Source: a virus
DNA length: 41,802 bases
IMG/VR virus record: IMGVR_UViG_3300023220_000152
Span: 1 to 41,802 of that record
Direction: 5' to 3' (one strand)
Part shown: one piece after another, positions 1 to 5,838 of the stretch
Numbering within the stretch: position 1 is the stretch's first letter
Layout: each line of letters starts with the position of its first letter
Made by a program: the position numbers and the translations under genes
The notes under the pieces: generated by a model
Databases searched by the model: none
What the model was told of the DNA's origin: nothing
Seen by the model: only the letters and a program-made list of their open reading frames with translations

Positions 1-144
1 AGGTATATTAAAATTGTAGAGTAATAGGCGTGTTGGAACGTCTTTAGAAAGCAAATCGGAATAGGGTTATTTAGTATGCGGTTCGGCGGGTTTTTCTATT
101 CCGAATTGCACCCCATTCCAACGGGCTGCATACTTAATAGCCCT
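1..144. repeat. Terminal direct repeat, left copy
   Basis: These 144 bases are identical to 41659-41802. This is the signature of a circular or circularly permuted genome whose assembly overlaps itself, or of a short direct terminal repeat on the virion DNA. The sequence alone cannot separate the two. The repeat contains most of the pseudoknot/terminator structure at 57-149, so joining the ends does not interrupt any recognised larger gene. Confidence 0.95.
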
Positions 145-149
145 TTTTT
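57..149 (+). terminator. Terminator-like structure with potential pseudoknot
   Basis: Positions 64-79 (GGGTTATTTAGTATGC) pair with 128-143 (GCATACTTAATAGCCC) over 16 positions, with one G-U pair and one mismatch. T144-T149 follow directly, as in an intrinsic terminator. The loop is unusually long. Positions 57-64 (CGGAATAG) are also perfectly complementary to 96-103 (CTATTCCG), which crosses the first helix and would make an H-type pseudoknot. Positions 32-38 (GTTGGAA) can pair with 116-122 (TTCCAAC). In a circular genome this lies just downstream of the rightward block ending near 41635, so ending that transcript is a likely role. The pseudoknot suggests an additional RNA function. Confidence 0.5.
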
Positions 150-227
150 GTGCCTGCTGGTTTTGGATCGTGACTACACAATCGGCCACAGGCACAACCT
201 TTCTAAAGACAAGCAGCCTGCAAATGT

Positions 228-343
228 ATGAATGTGGCGGAATTGGTAGACGCGCTCTCAGTAGGGTCGAGGATCTTGCAATAATCCAAGGCCTGAACAG
301 AGTGGTGAGCAAGCACCTTCCAGGTTCAAATCCTGGCATTCAT
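228..343 (+). tRNA. tRNA(Leu)-like element with oversized anticodon loop
   Basis: The parts of a class II tRNA are present in order. They are the acceptor 228-234/337-343 (ATGAATG/CATTCAT), a D arm beginning TGGCGGAATTGGTAGACGC as in bacterial leucine tRNAs, a type II variable arm 304-307/314-317 (GGTG/CACC), and a T arm 320-336 with a perfect 5-bp stem and loop TTCAAAT. The anticodon stem is CTCT 255-258 with AGAG 299-302, but its loop is 40 nt (259-298) instead of 7-9. It contains an inner GGAT/ATCC hairpin (271-274/284-287). The acceptor helix also continues outward to 18 bp, which would obstruct normal end processing. It may be an intron-bearing tRNA, a decayed tRNA, or a tRNA-like domain of the larger RNA. 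No CCA is encoded. Confidence 0.5.
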
Positions 344-362
344 ACATTTGCAGGTTGTCCAC

Positions 363-464
363 AGGTCGTATATGTGGGTGTGTTGGTGAACCCTAGTTTA
401 TGCTAGGCGTAAAGCAGCTTTAAGGTCTAAGGATCGCTGTCTAGCACCCCTTCATATACGGCCT
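363..464 (+). ncRNA. Structured RNA module, copy 1
   Basis: The outer helix is AGGTCGTATATG 363-374 with CATATACGGCCT 453-464 (12 bp, one G-U). An inner helix pairs GGGTGTGTTGG 376-386 (one bulged T) with CTAGCACCCC 441-450. The interior holds two small hairpins, CCTAG/CTAGG and GCAGC/GCTGT. The 3' strand CTAGCACCCCTTCATA is identical to that of the module at 657-783, while the outer helices differ in sequence but both pair fully. That compensating difference within one genome supports a conserved RNA fold. It has no T-arm-like sequence, so it is not a tRNA. Confidence 0.55.
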
Positions 465-615
465 GTACCACAGTCTAATTAGATGAGAGTAAAAGTTGGA
501 TTAAGGTAAATTGACCTCTATCCCAAGCTAACGCTCTAGCCGTGACCAACCTGATTCCGTCAATGTCTCAGGGGCAGACCGGCGAAATGAGCACTCTCTT
601 CTAATTAGATTGTAC
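465..615 (+). ncRNA. Long helix in the structured RNA region
   Basis: Positions 465-468 (GTAC), 474-483 (TCTAATTAGA) and 485-490 (GAGAGT) pair with 612-615, 600-609 and 593-598. The result is about 20 bp broken by small internal loops. The helix begins at the base directly after the preceding module ends, so the two could stack. The enclosed about 100 nt contain shorter complementary pieces, such as GTTGG near 496 with CCAAC near 546, and GCTA/TAGC. No coding potential is evident. The function is unknown. Confidence 0.45.
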
Positions 616-656
616 TCCACACTCCCGCCGTTTTAGTGCAGTCGTCAACGGCGTTT

Positions 657-783
657 AGAATGATTATGTGGTGGTGTTAGGTGAGCGGTGAGGGCCGCAA
701 TTAGCTAAAGGTTGGCCTCAAGTAGCTCATTCGAAGGGCTATTAGCTATCCCTATAAGCCTAGCACCCCTTCATAATCATTCT
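657..783 (+). ncRNA. Structured RNA module, copy 2
   Basis: The outer helix is AGAATGATTATG 657-668 with CATAATCATTCT 772-783, a perfect 12 bp. The inner helix is GGTGGTGTTAGG with CCTAGCACCCC 759-769, with one bulged T in the same place as in the module at 363-464. The last 16 nt of the 3' strand core match that copy exactly. The interior is longer (about 75 nt) and contains GCGG/CCGC and AGGG/CCCT hairpins. It is clearly the same kind of element, with a different insert between its arms. Confidence 0.55.
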
Positions 784-936
784 ATCCAACAAGACAGACC
801 CAACGCCAGGCCATGACCTAACCCCTGTCAACCTGGACACTTATTTGCCCCTTAAATGGGAGCTGACATCACTAATTGGCGGCACTGTAGCAATACAACT
901 GTAGCTGGTGATGTTTCCAAGGTAACACTTGGAGGG

Positions 937-994
937 TGTGGATAACCTATTCAATAAAGCCCTGTCCAATGTGGATATAGCAGGGTGTGGATAG
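937..994 (+). promoter_or_regulatory. Cluster of three DnaA-box-like sites
   Basis: TGTGGATAA at 937-945 is the exact reverse complement of the consensus DnaA box TTATCCACA. TGTGGATAT (970-978) and TGTGGATAG (986-994) each differ at the last position. All three share orientation and sit between the structured RNA and the first gene at 1024. The phage carries no recognisable initiator or helicase, so recruiting host DnaA here is plausible, either for replication initiation or for control of the early genes. I see no obvious AT-rich unwinding region next to the boxes, so an origin is only a hypothesis. Confidence 0.45.
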
Positions 995-1023
995 TGGGGT
1001 TCCTATGACTAAAGGATATAACT

Positions 1024-1227
1024 ATGAAGATTAAAGACTTAAACACAGGTGATAGATTCTATTGGAGAGGTAGGAAGTATTTAGTCTTCTTCACGCTTAA
1101 AGATACGTCTGGACCGCAAGTATACCCTCTCGGATTTACTGTGGTTGGATGGCCAAATACTGATGATTATGTAGTGATGCCAGTAAATAGAAGAGTAAAG
1201 CCCATCATCAGAGCTGAGTTTAATTAA
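1024..1227 (+). CDS. Hypothetical small early protein
   Basis: This 67-residue protein begins MKIKDLNTGDRF and has a compact beta-rich pattern (GDRFYWRGRKYLVFF) like small SH3-type or KOW-type folds, but I do not recognise a family. AAGGATA lies just upstream as ribosome binding site. It is the first gene of a rightward run of short, tightly spaced genes that begins just after the DnaA-box cluster. Such early phage genes often encode host-takeover factors, but nothing here shows a specific target. Confidence 0.7.
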   Translation: MKIKDLNTGDRFYWRGRKYLVFFTLKDTSGPQVYPLGFTVVGWPNTDDYVVMPVNRRVKPIIRAEFN

Positions 1228-1240
1228 AGAGGATAGAGAT

Positions 1241-1411
1241 ATGGATAAAGAGCTAATCAAAGAAATTCTAGAGTATATGGAATGCGTGGAAGTGAAAATC
1301 GAATGTGAGTGGGGTTATTGCCGGTCGCTTGGGGAGTTGGTTGATGCTGGTGAAATGCCAGAGCTTTACACTAAGTTAAAGGCGACTCTAGATAATTTGC
1401 CCGATGATTAA
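1241..1411 (+). CDS. Hypothetical 56-aa acidic protein
   Basis: The frame from ATG 1241 to TAA 1409-1411 encodes 56 residues starting MDKELIKEILEYMECVEV. AGAGGA at 1228-1233 is a good Shine-Dalgarno at normal spacing. It is mostly helical in pattern, acidic, and has three cysteines (residues 15, 22 and 27) that could bind a metal. It follows the previous gene after only 13 bases. No family is recognised. Confidence 0.6.
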   Translation: MDKELIKEILEYMECVEVKIECEWGYCRSLGELVDAGEMPELYTKLKATLDNLPDD

Positions 1412-1435
1412 CAACCCTTTAAAGAGGATAAGAGG

Positions 1436-1597
1436 ATGAAAGATAAACCAGAGCTAGGCCAGATAATACACAAAGGCCCTTTATACATATTTGGTGAACC
1501 CACCTTAGAAGTTGATTTTGTGACGATAACAGACGAATCAGAGATACCAGAAGATCATCCTTTTAAAAGAGTAAAGCCGGAAACTGATAAGGAATAA
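1436..1597 (+). CDS. Hypothetical 53-aa protein
   Basis: ATG 1436 to TAA 1597 encodes 53 residues beginning MKDKPELGQIIHKGPLYIFG. AAGAGGA at 1422-1428 gives a ribosome binding site 7-8 bases upstream. Codon use and spacing match the neighbouring small genes. It has no transmembrane segment and no recognised motif. Confidence 0.55.
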   Translation: MKDKPELGQIIHKGPLYIFGEPTLEVDFVTITDESEIPEDHPFKRVKPETDKE

Positions 1598-1601
1598 GAC
1601 A

Positions 1602-1772
1602 ATGATAGAGAACATCCAACTAACATCGGTATTACTGTTCGGTATATCTATATTAATAGTAAAGGGGGTGCCTGATACAGTTCCATTTTCACTAAAAGCA
1701 TTAGTAGTTTTCACACTGGTTACAAGCATCCTTACACTTACTGTAACAACATTGGTAAGAATTTGGACTTAA
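1602..1772 (+). CDS. Small membrane protein (two predicted TM segments)
   Basis: The frame 1602-1772 encodes 56 residues with two hydrophobic stretches, about residues 7-20 and 32-52, separated by a short loop KGVPDTVPFS. AAGGAA lies about 7 bases upstream. It follows the previous stop by only 4 bases. Small two-helix inner-membrane proteins are common among early phage genes. Its role cannot be deduced. Confidence 0.6.
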   Translation: MIENIQLTSVLLFGISILIVKGVPDTVPFSLKALVVFTLVTSILTLTVTTLVRIWT

Positions 1773-1796
1773 CAATGAACATAAGAGGGTAAGAAC

Positions 1797-2027
1797 ATGG
1801 CTAAGAGGTGCAACGCTCACCGGAATGATGTCTGGCTAAAAAATCCAGGGATGTCAAAGCAGGAATTCTGTGCAAGTGCCGGCCATCGTTGGTTCAACAC
1901 CCGCAGATATCGAGAGGCATACAGGCAGATGATCGTTGTCGGCGTGGAATCCACCAGCAGTGTTCTTGATAGTCGTGAATATGAATGGGCTTGCGATCGG
2001 TGCAACACTCGGAAGTGGGGGGAATGA
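1797..2027 (+). CDS. Hypothetical protein with Cys/His pairs
   Basis: This 76-residue, strongly basic protein has a C-terminal CDRC motif (residues about 67-70) and further Cys and His residues near residues 5, 8, 25 and 29, suggesting a small zinc-binding fold. The stop codon TGA overlaps the ATG of the next gene (ATGA at 2024-2027), so the two are translationally coupled. No named family is recognised. Confidence 0.65.
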   Translation: MAKRCNAHRNDVWLKNPGMSKQEFCASAGHRWFNTRRYREAYRQMIVVGVESTSSVLDSREYEWACDRCNTRKWGE

Positions 2028-2206
2028 ACATATCCGGCCACAAACAACCCTGGGATACCCCCTGTATCGGCATATGCTCCACTACAACAGGCGATACTAC
2101 CTGTAGAGGATGTGGGCGTACCGTAGAAGAGATAACCCAGTGGGCGAGCTTAGAGAGGCCAGAGAGGGTAATCATTAACGAGAAGGCAAAGAAGAGGATT
2201 AAATGA
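2024..2206 (+). CDS. DUF1289 family cysteine-rich protein
   Basis: This 60-residue protein contains PCIGICSTTTG, then TCRGCGRTVEEITQW, the hallmark of DUF1289. That family consists of short bacterial proteins with four cysteines in C-x3-C and C-x2-C pairs and a following GRT-x-EI-x-W segment. They are often annotated as predicted Fe-S or zinc proteins of unknown function. ATG 2024 was chosen because it forms the ATGA overlap with the preceding stop and gives the family's usual length. A longer start at 1985 would lie inside the upstream gene. Confidence 0.8.
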   Translation: MNISGHKQPWDTPCIGICSTTTGDTTCRGCGRTVEEITQWASLERPERVIINEKAKKRIK

Positions 2207-2469
2207 TGGAAACAAACGAGATGAAATTATTAATGGCTTTGTGTGATGCGTTAGGATTTGAAGTAGAGGAAACGCTTGATTATCAGGAGCGAGAAGAGGC
2301 CCCAGAGAATATAAAGTATTTCAACCCTAACATAGATTATCCAATGGCCAGGGGCAGAAGCTTAGTCGCTAAGAATGGGGAGTTTGAGCGGTCAGAGCAT
2401 GGCGGTTATAGATCGAGGCTTACTTCGCCCATTATTGACTACAAGATATTTGGGAAATCAGATGACTAA
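2203..2469 (+). CDS. Hypothetical 88-aa protein
   Basis: It starts with tandem ATGs (2203 and 2206); the first overlaps the preceding TGA. The N-terminal half is acidic and helical (LMALCDALGFEVEETLDYQ). The C-terminal half has a charged tail. Phage proteins with this early LCDALGFEVE pattern are common but uncharacterised. It overlaps the next gene by 8 bases. Confidence 0.65.
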   Translation: MMETNEMKLLMALCDALGFEVEETLDYQEREEAPENIKYFNPNIDYPMARGRSLVAKNGEFERSEHGGYRSRLTSPIIDYKIFGKSDD

Positions 2470-2632
2470 CCCCCACGAAGAAACAGGCTATAACCACAAA
2501 CCCCTCACAAAGCGTGAAAGAGATATAAAGCGCAACTCCGAGCGCGTTAAAAAGATCTTAGAATCACTTGACACTCCCAAGGATGATGGTAATATAAGGG
2601 AAGAGGTTAACAAAGATGGAGTTGACAGATGA
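2462..2632 (+). CDS. Hypothetical 56-aa charged protein
   Basis: The start at ATG 2462 overlaps the upstream gene's end by 8 bases and gives a 56-residue, highly charged protein (MTNPHEETGYNHKPLTKRER...). It is probably a single helix followed by a flexible tail. It ends in an ATGA overlap with the next gene. The frame is open further upstream to 2375, but that would lie wholly inside the preceding gene. Confidence 0.5.
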   Translation: MTNPHEETGYNHKPLTKRERDIKRNSERVKKILESLDTPKDDGNIREEVNKDGVDR

Positions 2633-2964
2633 CGAAATCAGAACAGCAGATAACGTTACTGGACCCTGGTACGCCAGCCTACCAGCTCATATTAAAGGAC
2701 GGCACATTATACCAAGTTACTCAGGAGGATATCGAGGTGTACAAACTTGGATTCCCCCTACTAGACCTAGACGAACAGCTAAGACTAATGGTGACGTGGT
2801 GTTACTCCAACAAAAAGAAAAGAAAAAGCCGAGGAGGCATACACGCATTCATGAACAGTTGGTTAAGCCGAGCAAAACCAACCCCAAGGATGAATCGCGG
2901 GACAACGAGTACACGAGACACCTCACTTTCGGACGACGTGACTGACAGAGGATGGGCTAAATAA
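2629..2964 (+). CDS. Phage protein with replication-protein-like C-terminal motif
   Basis: This 111-residue protein carries the segment LMVTWCYSNKKKRKSRGG followed by IHAFMNSWLSRAK at about residues 53-83. Similar W..N..KRKT..GI..F..NWL segments end many phage replisome-organiser and primosomal proteins, so a role in replication initiation is a reasonable inference. It sits three genes upstream of nothing but small genes and two before ssb. An alternative frame at 2616-2945 overlaps it but shows no family resemblance. The protein lacks the DNA-binding winged-helix part of full replication initiators. Confidence 0.5.
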   Translation: MTKSEQQITLLDPGTPAYQLILKDGTLYQVTQEDIEVYKLGFPLLDLDEQLRLMVTWCYSNKKKRKSRGGIHAFMNSWLSRAKPTPRMNRGTTSTRDTSLSDDVTDRGWAK

Positions 2965-3137
2965 TGTGGCATCTAATCTTTTTATTCGTAATGTTTATCA
3001 CTGGAATATCTTTAGAGGTAGTTGATATAGATTCAAGTCTTATTTGGGTCGCAATGCTATTAGATGTATTTCTTTACACTTGGAACTACGAGGATGATTT
3101 AAAAAATGACACATTCGATAACATGCAAGATAAATAA
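2964..3137 (+). CDS. Small membrane protein upstream of ssb
   Basis: ATG 2964 overlaps the previous stop by one base, and the frame ends at TAA 3137, giving 57 residues. Residues about 4-20 and 26-41 are hydrophobic, suggesting two membrane helices, with an acidic tail NYEDDLKNDTFDNMQDK. Its last 32 bases overlap the start of the ssb gene, implying coupled translation. The function is unknown. Confidence 0.55.
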   Translation: MWHLIFLFVMFITGISLEVVDIDSSLIWVAMLLDVFLYTWNYEDDLKNDTFDNMQDK

Positions 3138-3561
3138 AGACGCTAGACAACACCCTAATCCATCAGGAGTAACGTTTTTCGTATCACTGGGTGAAAAGAA
3201 CTATAGCCATAAATTAAAGAAATCGGTTTGGACAAATTATGAAGCCGCACTCTTCGCCAAAGAAAAACAGATTCAATACTACACCGATGTTCTAAAAGCG
3301 GGTTCTATTATAACTGTCTCTGGTACTGGGGTAATTGTTGAGGTCGATAATACCGGGAAATATGAACCTCAGCTTTCGATACAAAATGCAAAGCTAGAAT
3401 TCGCGATGGCAATGGATGTACCTATGCCGCCAGTAGTACAACAACAAATGGCTACTCAAGTTGGTGAATCTTTTAGAGATGGTATACAGGCTGCAGCGTT
3501 ATGTAAGGAGAAGCCAGCAACACCAGCACCAGATAATTTCGACGATGATATTCCCTTTTAA
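3106..3561 (+). CDS. ssb: Single-stranded DNA-binding protein
   Basis: This 151-residue protein has an N-terminal OB-fold-like region (residues about 1-105, with the strand pattern AGSIITVSGTGVIVEV). A proline/alanine linker leads to the acidic tip FDDDIPF, the classic SSB C-terminal tail that recruits partner proteins. It would coat single-stranded phage DNA during replication and recombination, working with the annealing protein encoded at 7292 and the NinB/NinG-like proteins. The central part diverges from E. coli SSB; the tail and length make the call secure. Confidence 0.85.
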   Translation: MTHSITCKINKDARQHPNPSGVTFFVSLGEKNYSHKLKKSVWTNYEAALFAKEKQIQYYTDVLKAGSIITVSGTGVIVEVDNTGKYEPQLSIQNAKLEFAMAMDVPMPPVVQQQMATQVGESFRDGIQAAALCKEKPATPAPDNFDDDIPF

Positions 3562-3578
3562 TCTATAGAGGTGACGTT

Positions 3579-3965
3579 ATGAGTTCTTCCGCCAAGAAAT
3601 CAAGCAATCGTGGCAGGATAAGATTTTTAGGGAAGGATGGAACGAGAGAAATGCGGCCAAACAGAATGTTGAACTGCGGCACTTGTATTAACGATGACGG
3701 GACAAAGGGAAAATGGAAGCATATATCTCATTTTGGAAAATACATGGGCAAGGCATACGACGTACAAAGTAACTGTAAAGTCTGTTTAAACGGAAAAAAG
3801 AAAGAGATGAGCCGGAAAGCAAGAGCAGAGAAGAAGAAAAGGAATCCCGTTGAAATTGTATATCTATACGCAGAGCCTAAAAAGACAAAGATCAACCAAA
3901 TGCTTAAATCAAAATGGAATAAAACCGTTAGCTTTAAAGGTGTAAATGATGAAGAAGTTTATTGA
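3579..3965 (+). CDS. Basic cysteine-pair protein, unknown function
   Basis: This 128-residue, very basic protein has two cysteine pairs, NCGTC (about residues 32-36) and NCKVC (about 65-69), spaced as in a zinc ribbon. A Lys/Arg-rich stretch follows (KKKEMSRKARAEKKKR). The composition suggests nucleic-acid binding. GAGGTGA precedes the ATG. It overlaps the next gene by 20 bases. Confidence 0.65.
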   Translation: MSSSAKKSSNRGRIRFLGKDGTREMRPNRMLNCGTCINDDGTKGKWKHISHFGKYMGKAYDVQSNCKVCLNGKKKEMSRKARAEKKKRNPVEIVYLYAEPKKTKINQMLKSKWNKTVSFKGVNDEEVY

Positions 3966-4149
3966 CACTGGTGATTTTGTCCACGAACACGCATATAGGA
4001 TAGCTAAAAAGAATGGATTATCTGAAGAGAAGGCTTGGCGACTAGCAGCAAAGGGATATGAGAGATACAGAAAAGGTTTAATGGGAAGGTCCATTGATGT
4101 CATGGATTGGGCTGATACTGAAGCTAAAAAGGAAAAGGTGCAAGAATGA
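3946..4149 (+). CDS. Hypothetical helical protein
   Basis: This 67-residue protein is predicted almost entirely helical, with the pattern HAYRIAKKNGLSEEKAWRLA. The start could be either of two adjacent ATGs (3946 or 3949). It overlaps both neighbours, so it belongs to the same translational cascade. No family is recognised. Confidence 0.6.
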   Translation: MMKKFIDTGDFVHEHAYRIAKKNGLSEEKAWRLAAKGYERYRKGLMGRSIDVMDWADTEAKKEKVQE

Positions 4150-4385
4150 CTGAAGGAAAACTTCATTGGTCACAAAAGCCTGTAAATTTTGAAGGTATAG
4201 AGATGACAGCAATCCTTACAAATTTGCTATTAACGACAATATTTGTACTCCTAAAGGTTATGGGTCTTATCGAATGGTCTTGGTTATGGGTTATGGGGCC
4301 CTTGTATTTTACAGCTATTTTAATATTTTACATTGTATTCATTATTGCTCTTCACGGTACGATTAAAGGGTTATGTAATGACTGA
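4146..4385 (+). CDS. Small membrane protein
   Basis: This 79-residue protein has two long hydrophobic segments at about residues 20-43 and 45-71, separated by a short turn, so it is probably a two-helix inner-membrane protein. An internal ATG at 4203 (residue 20) could give a shorter form. The function is unknown; it lies between two soluble small proteins in the early block. Confidence 0.6.
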   Translation: MTEGKLHWSQKPVNFEGIEMTAILTNLLLTTIFVLLKVMGLIEWSWLWVMGPLYFTAILIFYIVFIIALHGTIKGLCND

Positions 4386-4596
4386 GACACAAGCAGTACT
4401 TAAACGCCTACAGGAAGGACGCCGAGTATTTGGATATAAAGGCTATGTAGGCTCCCTTGAAGTAAGCCTAGCTGATAGTTGCCTGTATGGTAAATTAATG
4501 GAAATCGAACCTTTAGTGAGTTATGAAGGGGAGACCGTAGAAGAGCTGAGGCAAGCATTCAAGCAAGCAGTCGATGAACACATAAAGGAACTTTAA
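4378..4596 (+). CDS. HicB-like protein, no RHH domain
   Basis: This 72-residue protein matches the HicB antitoxin core: YKGYVGSLEVSLADSCLYGK, then an acidic segment, then YEGETVEELRQAFKQAVDEH. In HicB, this RNase-H-like core binds the HicA toxin and a C-terminal helix-turn-helix or ribbon-helix-helix part binds DNA. Here the protein ends right after the core helix, so the DNA-binding part is missing. No HicA-like gene with its double-stranded RNA-binding fold lies nearby. The start at ATG 4378 overlaps the upstream gene. It may neutralise a host HicA toxin, which is an inference. Confidence 0.75.
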   Translation: MTETQAVLKRLQEGRRVFGYKGYVGSLEVSLADSCLYGKLMEIEPLVSYEGETVEELRQAFKQAVDEHIKEL

Positions 4597-4597
4597 G

Positions 4598-4861
4598 ATG
4601 AGCTTATTTAAAGTAGGTGAAGAGGTTATATTGCAGTCGGTTGAGTATCCACACTTAAGTGGTGATGCGGTTGTGTTGGATGTTTATCGTGATTGTTTGA
4701 GTGGGAGTGGAATCTACGAGCCAGGATATAGGTTAAGCATTGATCACCCCAAGGCTTCTTGGGGGTGGACTCAATCAGCACTACGCAAGAAATACAAACC
4801 CGGCGAAGACTTCAACACCCTAATGGACAAGCTAAAGACTGGCGATGTAGTAGATGCTTAA
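4598..4861 (+). CDS. Hypothetical protein, KOW/SH3-like N-terminus
   Basis: This 87-residue protein begins MSLFKVGEEVILQSVEYPHL, a beta-rich pattern seen in small SH3-like barrels that place a fluid, glycine-turned strand pair early. Further on it has a GYRLSIDHP strand and an acidic tail. It starts one base after the previous stop. The function is unknown. Confidence 0.6.
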   Translation: MSLFKVGEEVILQSVEYPHLSGDAVVLDVYRDCLSGSGIYEPGYRLSIDHPKASWGWTQSALRKKYKPGEDFNTLMDKLKTGDVVDA

Positions 4862-4871
4862 GGAGAATAGC

Positions 4872-5279
4872 GTGAGAGAGATTAAATTTAGGGTTTGGAC
4901 TGGGAAGGAAATGTCTCTCCCTTTCGACCTTGGCGATTTACATGATGGGTGTTGTTATAACGATGAATTTGGCGCCCGTGTTGATAGTGACAAACATATT
5001 GTCATGCAATACACCGGACTAAAAGATAAGAACGGAAAAGAAATATTTGAAGGGGATATATTAATTTCCGATATTACCGATGTGCCAGACTCTGAAAAGT
5101 TTGAATATAGGAGGTGTGTAGTAAAGTTTAAAAATGGCTGCTTCTCTGTATTTTATGAGCCTCACGAATATATAGCTACACTGATATCCTTCATTTATAC
5201 CAATATCGGTTTAGGGGATGGGCCTCATGTTATCGGGAATATTTACCAACACTCCGAGCTATTAGATGCTGAAGCGTAA
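4872..5279 (+). CDS. YopX family protein
   Basis: The family signature is complete: REIKFRVWTGKEM at the N-terminus, QYTGLKDKNGKEIFEGDI in the middle, and VIGNIYQHSELL at the end. YopX proteins are widespread in phages and their molecular function is unknown. I chose GTG 4872 as start because AAGGAG lies 6 bases upstream and it puts the conserved REIKFR segment at the N-terminus. An ATG at 4854 adds six residues but has no ribosome binding site. Confidence 0.85.
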   Translation: MREIKFRVWTGKEMSLPFDLGDLHDGCCYNDEFGARVDSDKHIVMQYTGLKDKNGKEIFEGDILISDITDVPDSEKFEYRRCVVKFKNGCFSVFYEPHEYIATLISFIYTNIGLGDGPHVIGNIYQHSELLDAEA

Positions 5280-5838
5280 GCTCCCAAAGTCCAAAACCTG
5301 CAAAGGGTGTAAGGATAAGTTTACACCTACTAGACCTCTCCAGAGCGCTTGTAGTGTCCCTTGCTCAATAGTGGTAGGTAAGGTCAAAGAAGCCAAGAAA
5401 GTAGAACAGGTGAGACTACAGAGAGGCAGGGATGATAAGAAACGCAAGGATAAGCTAAAGACTTTAGGTGGATGGCTTAAGGATGCTCAAAAGGTCGTTA
5501 ATGCCTATGTGAGGGAGCGTGATAAAAAGTTACCCTGCATATGTTGCGGTCGACATCATTCCGGCCAATACCATGCTGGTCACTTTTTGAGCACAGGGGC
5601 TCATCCTGAATTAAGATTCAATCTATGGAATATCCACAAGCAAGCGAGCTTCTGTAATTCCCACAAGTCCGGCAACCAGCAACAGTACAGGATAAAACTG
5701 GTTGAAAAGATAGGTCAGGGGAAGGTTGATTGGCTTGAGGGTCCGCATAATCCTGCTAAGTTCACAATTGATTACGCCAAAAGAATAAAGAAGATCTTCA
5801 ATAAAAAGCTCAAGAGGTTAAAGCGTGATCTACCGTAA
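5266..5838 (+). CDS. ninG: NinG-like recombination protein (lambda Rap family)
   Basis: This 190-residue protein is close to the length of lambda NinG (Rap), a structure-specific endonuclease acting on recombination intermediates. It has an N-terminal four-cysteine cluster (CKGC at residues 12-15, then C29 and C33). A basic helical region follows, then the conserved core PCICCGRHHSG, AGHF and NIHKQASFCN with further Cys/His residues. It ends with a basic tail. It overlaps the upstream gene by 14 bases and the next gene by 14, and sits beside a NinB-like gene as in lambdoid phages. Confidence 0.85.
   Translation: MLKRKLPKSKTCKGCKDKFTPTRPLQSACSVPCSIVVGKVKEAKKVEQVRLQRGRDDKKRKDKLKTLGGWLKDAQKVVNAYVRERDKKLPCICCGRHHSGQYHAGHFLSTGAHPELRFNLWNIHKQASFCNSHKSGNQQQYRIKLVEKIGQGKVDWLEGPHNPAKFTIDYAKRIKKIFNKKLKRLKRDLP

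Larger units (their letters stand above)
217..933 (+). ncRNA. Large structured non-coding RNA region
   Basis: This stretch has no convincing gene on either strand but a nearly unbroken series of helices: 217-234/337-354 (18 bp, perfect), 363-374/453-464, 465-490/593-615, 626-632/647-653, 657-668/772-783, 866-874/906-914 and 916-921/928-933. Several helices abut with few or no bases between them, suggesting coaxial stacking in one RNA. The transcribed strand is inferred from the tRNA-like element, which reads rightward. The size, phage setting and embedded tRNA-like domain resemble in kind the large phage RNAs GOLLD and ROOL, but I recognised no diagnostic sequence of either. It could instead be several separate small RNAs. 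Confidence 0.55.

Noticed and set aside
217-354. tRNA-like element as an integration attachment site
   Set aside because: No integrase is present and there is no second copy that would mark att sites.
67-406. Open frames on both strands overlapping the left-end RNA elements (67-339 minus, 170-406 plus)
   Set aside because: They overlap perfectly paired RNA arms and the terminal repeat, have no good ribosome binding site, and their products show no recognisable pattern.
217-1000. Hammerhead or group I ribozyme in the structured region
   Set aside because: I found no CTGATGA...GAAA hammerhead core and no group I core pattern by eye.
2616-2945. Overlapping open frame to the gene at 2629
   Set aside because: The frame at 2629 has a motif known from phage replication proteins and an ATGA overlap with the previous stop; the alternative has neither.
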